Origin: JAGBWK01 sp964490275
Lineage (GTDB): Bacteria > Bacteroidota > Bacteroidia > Bacteroidales > Muribaculaceae
NCBI GenBank assembly: GCA_964490275.1
Contig: CAZBBL010000118.1
Location: 1-6,508 of the forward strand
Reading direction: 5' to 3'
DNA: 6,508 nucleotides
In this document: positions 6,177 to 6,508 of the stretch, piece by piece
Position numbering within the stretch: position 1 is the stretch's first letter
Layout of the letters: every line of letters begins with the position of its first letter
The notes under the pieces: generated by a model
The model's input: the letters and a program-made list of their open reading frames with translations, nothing else
Database searches by the model: none
Told to the model about the DNA's origin: nothing
Translations under genes and position numbers: made by a program

Positions 6177-6508
6177 TTATTTTATCCAATAGACATAGTC
6201 GGCTTTTCGAGGGGCCGCCGGCTTTAAGCCCTCGGAATCAGCATAGCCGATGATGCAATTGCCGATGCCTTCATATTCGTCTTCGACGCCGAGTTGCTTA
6301 AGTATCGCTTTGCCCTCCTCGCTTTCGAAAGTCTCTTTCGCGCGGTGAATCCAACAAGAGCCGAGGCCAAGGCTGTGGGCGGCATTCATCAAATTGCCCA
6401 TCACCAACGAACCGTCGTAGATATATGTCGGCGCATCTTTCCGGGCTAAGACTACCAATACTACAGGAGCGCCGTAGAAGGGGTCGCCGTCACGGCCCAT
6501 GATAGAGG
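6177..6508 (-). CDS. Nitroreductase-family flavoprotein, C-terminal part (cut by right window edge)
   Basis: About 110 codons are visible, and the frame is open through the right edge. The family is usually 170-185 residues, so roughly the first 65 are missing. A Met codon at 6500 is internal: the codons before it (S-I) continue the typical S-I-M-G-R-D motif. Family signatures include D-P-F-Y-G-A-P-V-V-L-V-V-L, Y-D-G-S-L-V-M-G-N-L-M-N-A-A, then L-G-L-G-S-C-W-I (the Gly-rich flavin-site segment) and G-I-G-N-C-I-I-G-Y-A. It ends in P-R-K-A-D-Y-V-Y-W-I-K. Members are cytoplasmic FMN enzymes that use NAD(P)H to reduce nitro compounds, quinones or flavins; the natural substrate cannot be told. The FMN-contacting Arg motif near the N-terminus is outside the window. 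The gene is convergent with the peptidase and no functional link is seen. Confidence 0.9.
   Translation of the reverse strand, partial: SIMGRDGDPFYGAPVVLVVLARKDAPTYIYDGSLVMGNLMNAAHSLGLGSCWIHRAKETFESEEGKAILKQLGVEDEYEGIGNCIIGYADSEGLKPAAPRKADYVYWIK

Noticed and set aside
6164..6181. AATAAAC/GTTTATT inverted repeat at the nitroreductase stop codon
   Set aside because: Seven AT-rich pairs overlapping the stop codon, with only a short T-run on the plus strand. Likely to arise by chance in AT-rich DNA.

Overview
The window looks like chromosomal DNA from a gut-type member of Bacteroidales. The reasons are a secreted M6 peptidase with a T9SS-like C-terminal sorting domain, a TonB-dependent receptor, a Bac-type lipoprotein, promoters that fit the Bacteroidota consensus (TTTG-N19-TAnnTTTG), and no obvious Shine-Dalgarno sequences. 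Frequent TCG and GTC codons and moderate GC would suit Muribaculaceae, but that family assignment is only a guess from style. I see no RNA genes, CRISPR array, insertion sequence or phage signature.

Layout from left to right. (1) 1-722, minus: the first 240 codons of an unrecognised lipoprotein gene that runs off the left edge. (2) 823-3264, minus: a two-gene operon read from right to left. The first gene encodes a 674-residue TonB-dependent receptor with a Cys-Cys pair in its plug. 24 bases downstream is a 130-residue exported heavy-metal-associated (HMA) protein that ends in three 12-residue Cys-Cys-Lys repeats. A good intrinsic terminator closes the operon, and its 3' arm and U-run carry the probable promoter of the lipoprotein gene. 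(3) 3265-3481: a 217-base, AT-rich divergent region with a promoter for each side. (4) 3482-6067, plus: an 861-residue secreted M6-family metallopeptidase with an FN3 domain that appears to be split by an inserted jelly-roll-like domain, then a sorting domain. (5) 6068-6176: a convergent region with a strong perfect hairpin. (6) 6177-6508, minus: the C-terminal two thirds of a nitroreductase cut by the right edge.

The most coherent biology is the receptor plus HMA protein. A metal (most likely copper, by the MxCxxC motif) or metal complex would enter through the outer-membrane receptor and be held or passed on in the periplasm by the Cys-rich HMA protein. This is inferred from family and context, not shown. 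The peptidase, lipoprotein and nitroreductase have their own promoters or orientation and no evident functional tie to the metal operon. Nothing here is clearly a wholly new system. The most novel-looking details are the 12-residue Cys repeat tail, the Cys pair and the His/Met loop in the receptor, the terminator-promoter overlap, and the nested domains in the peptidase.
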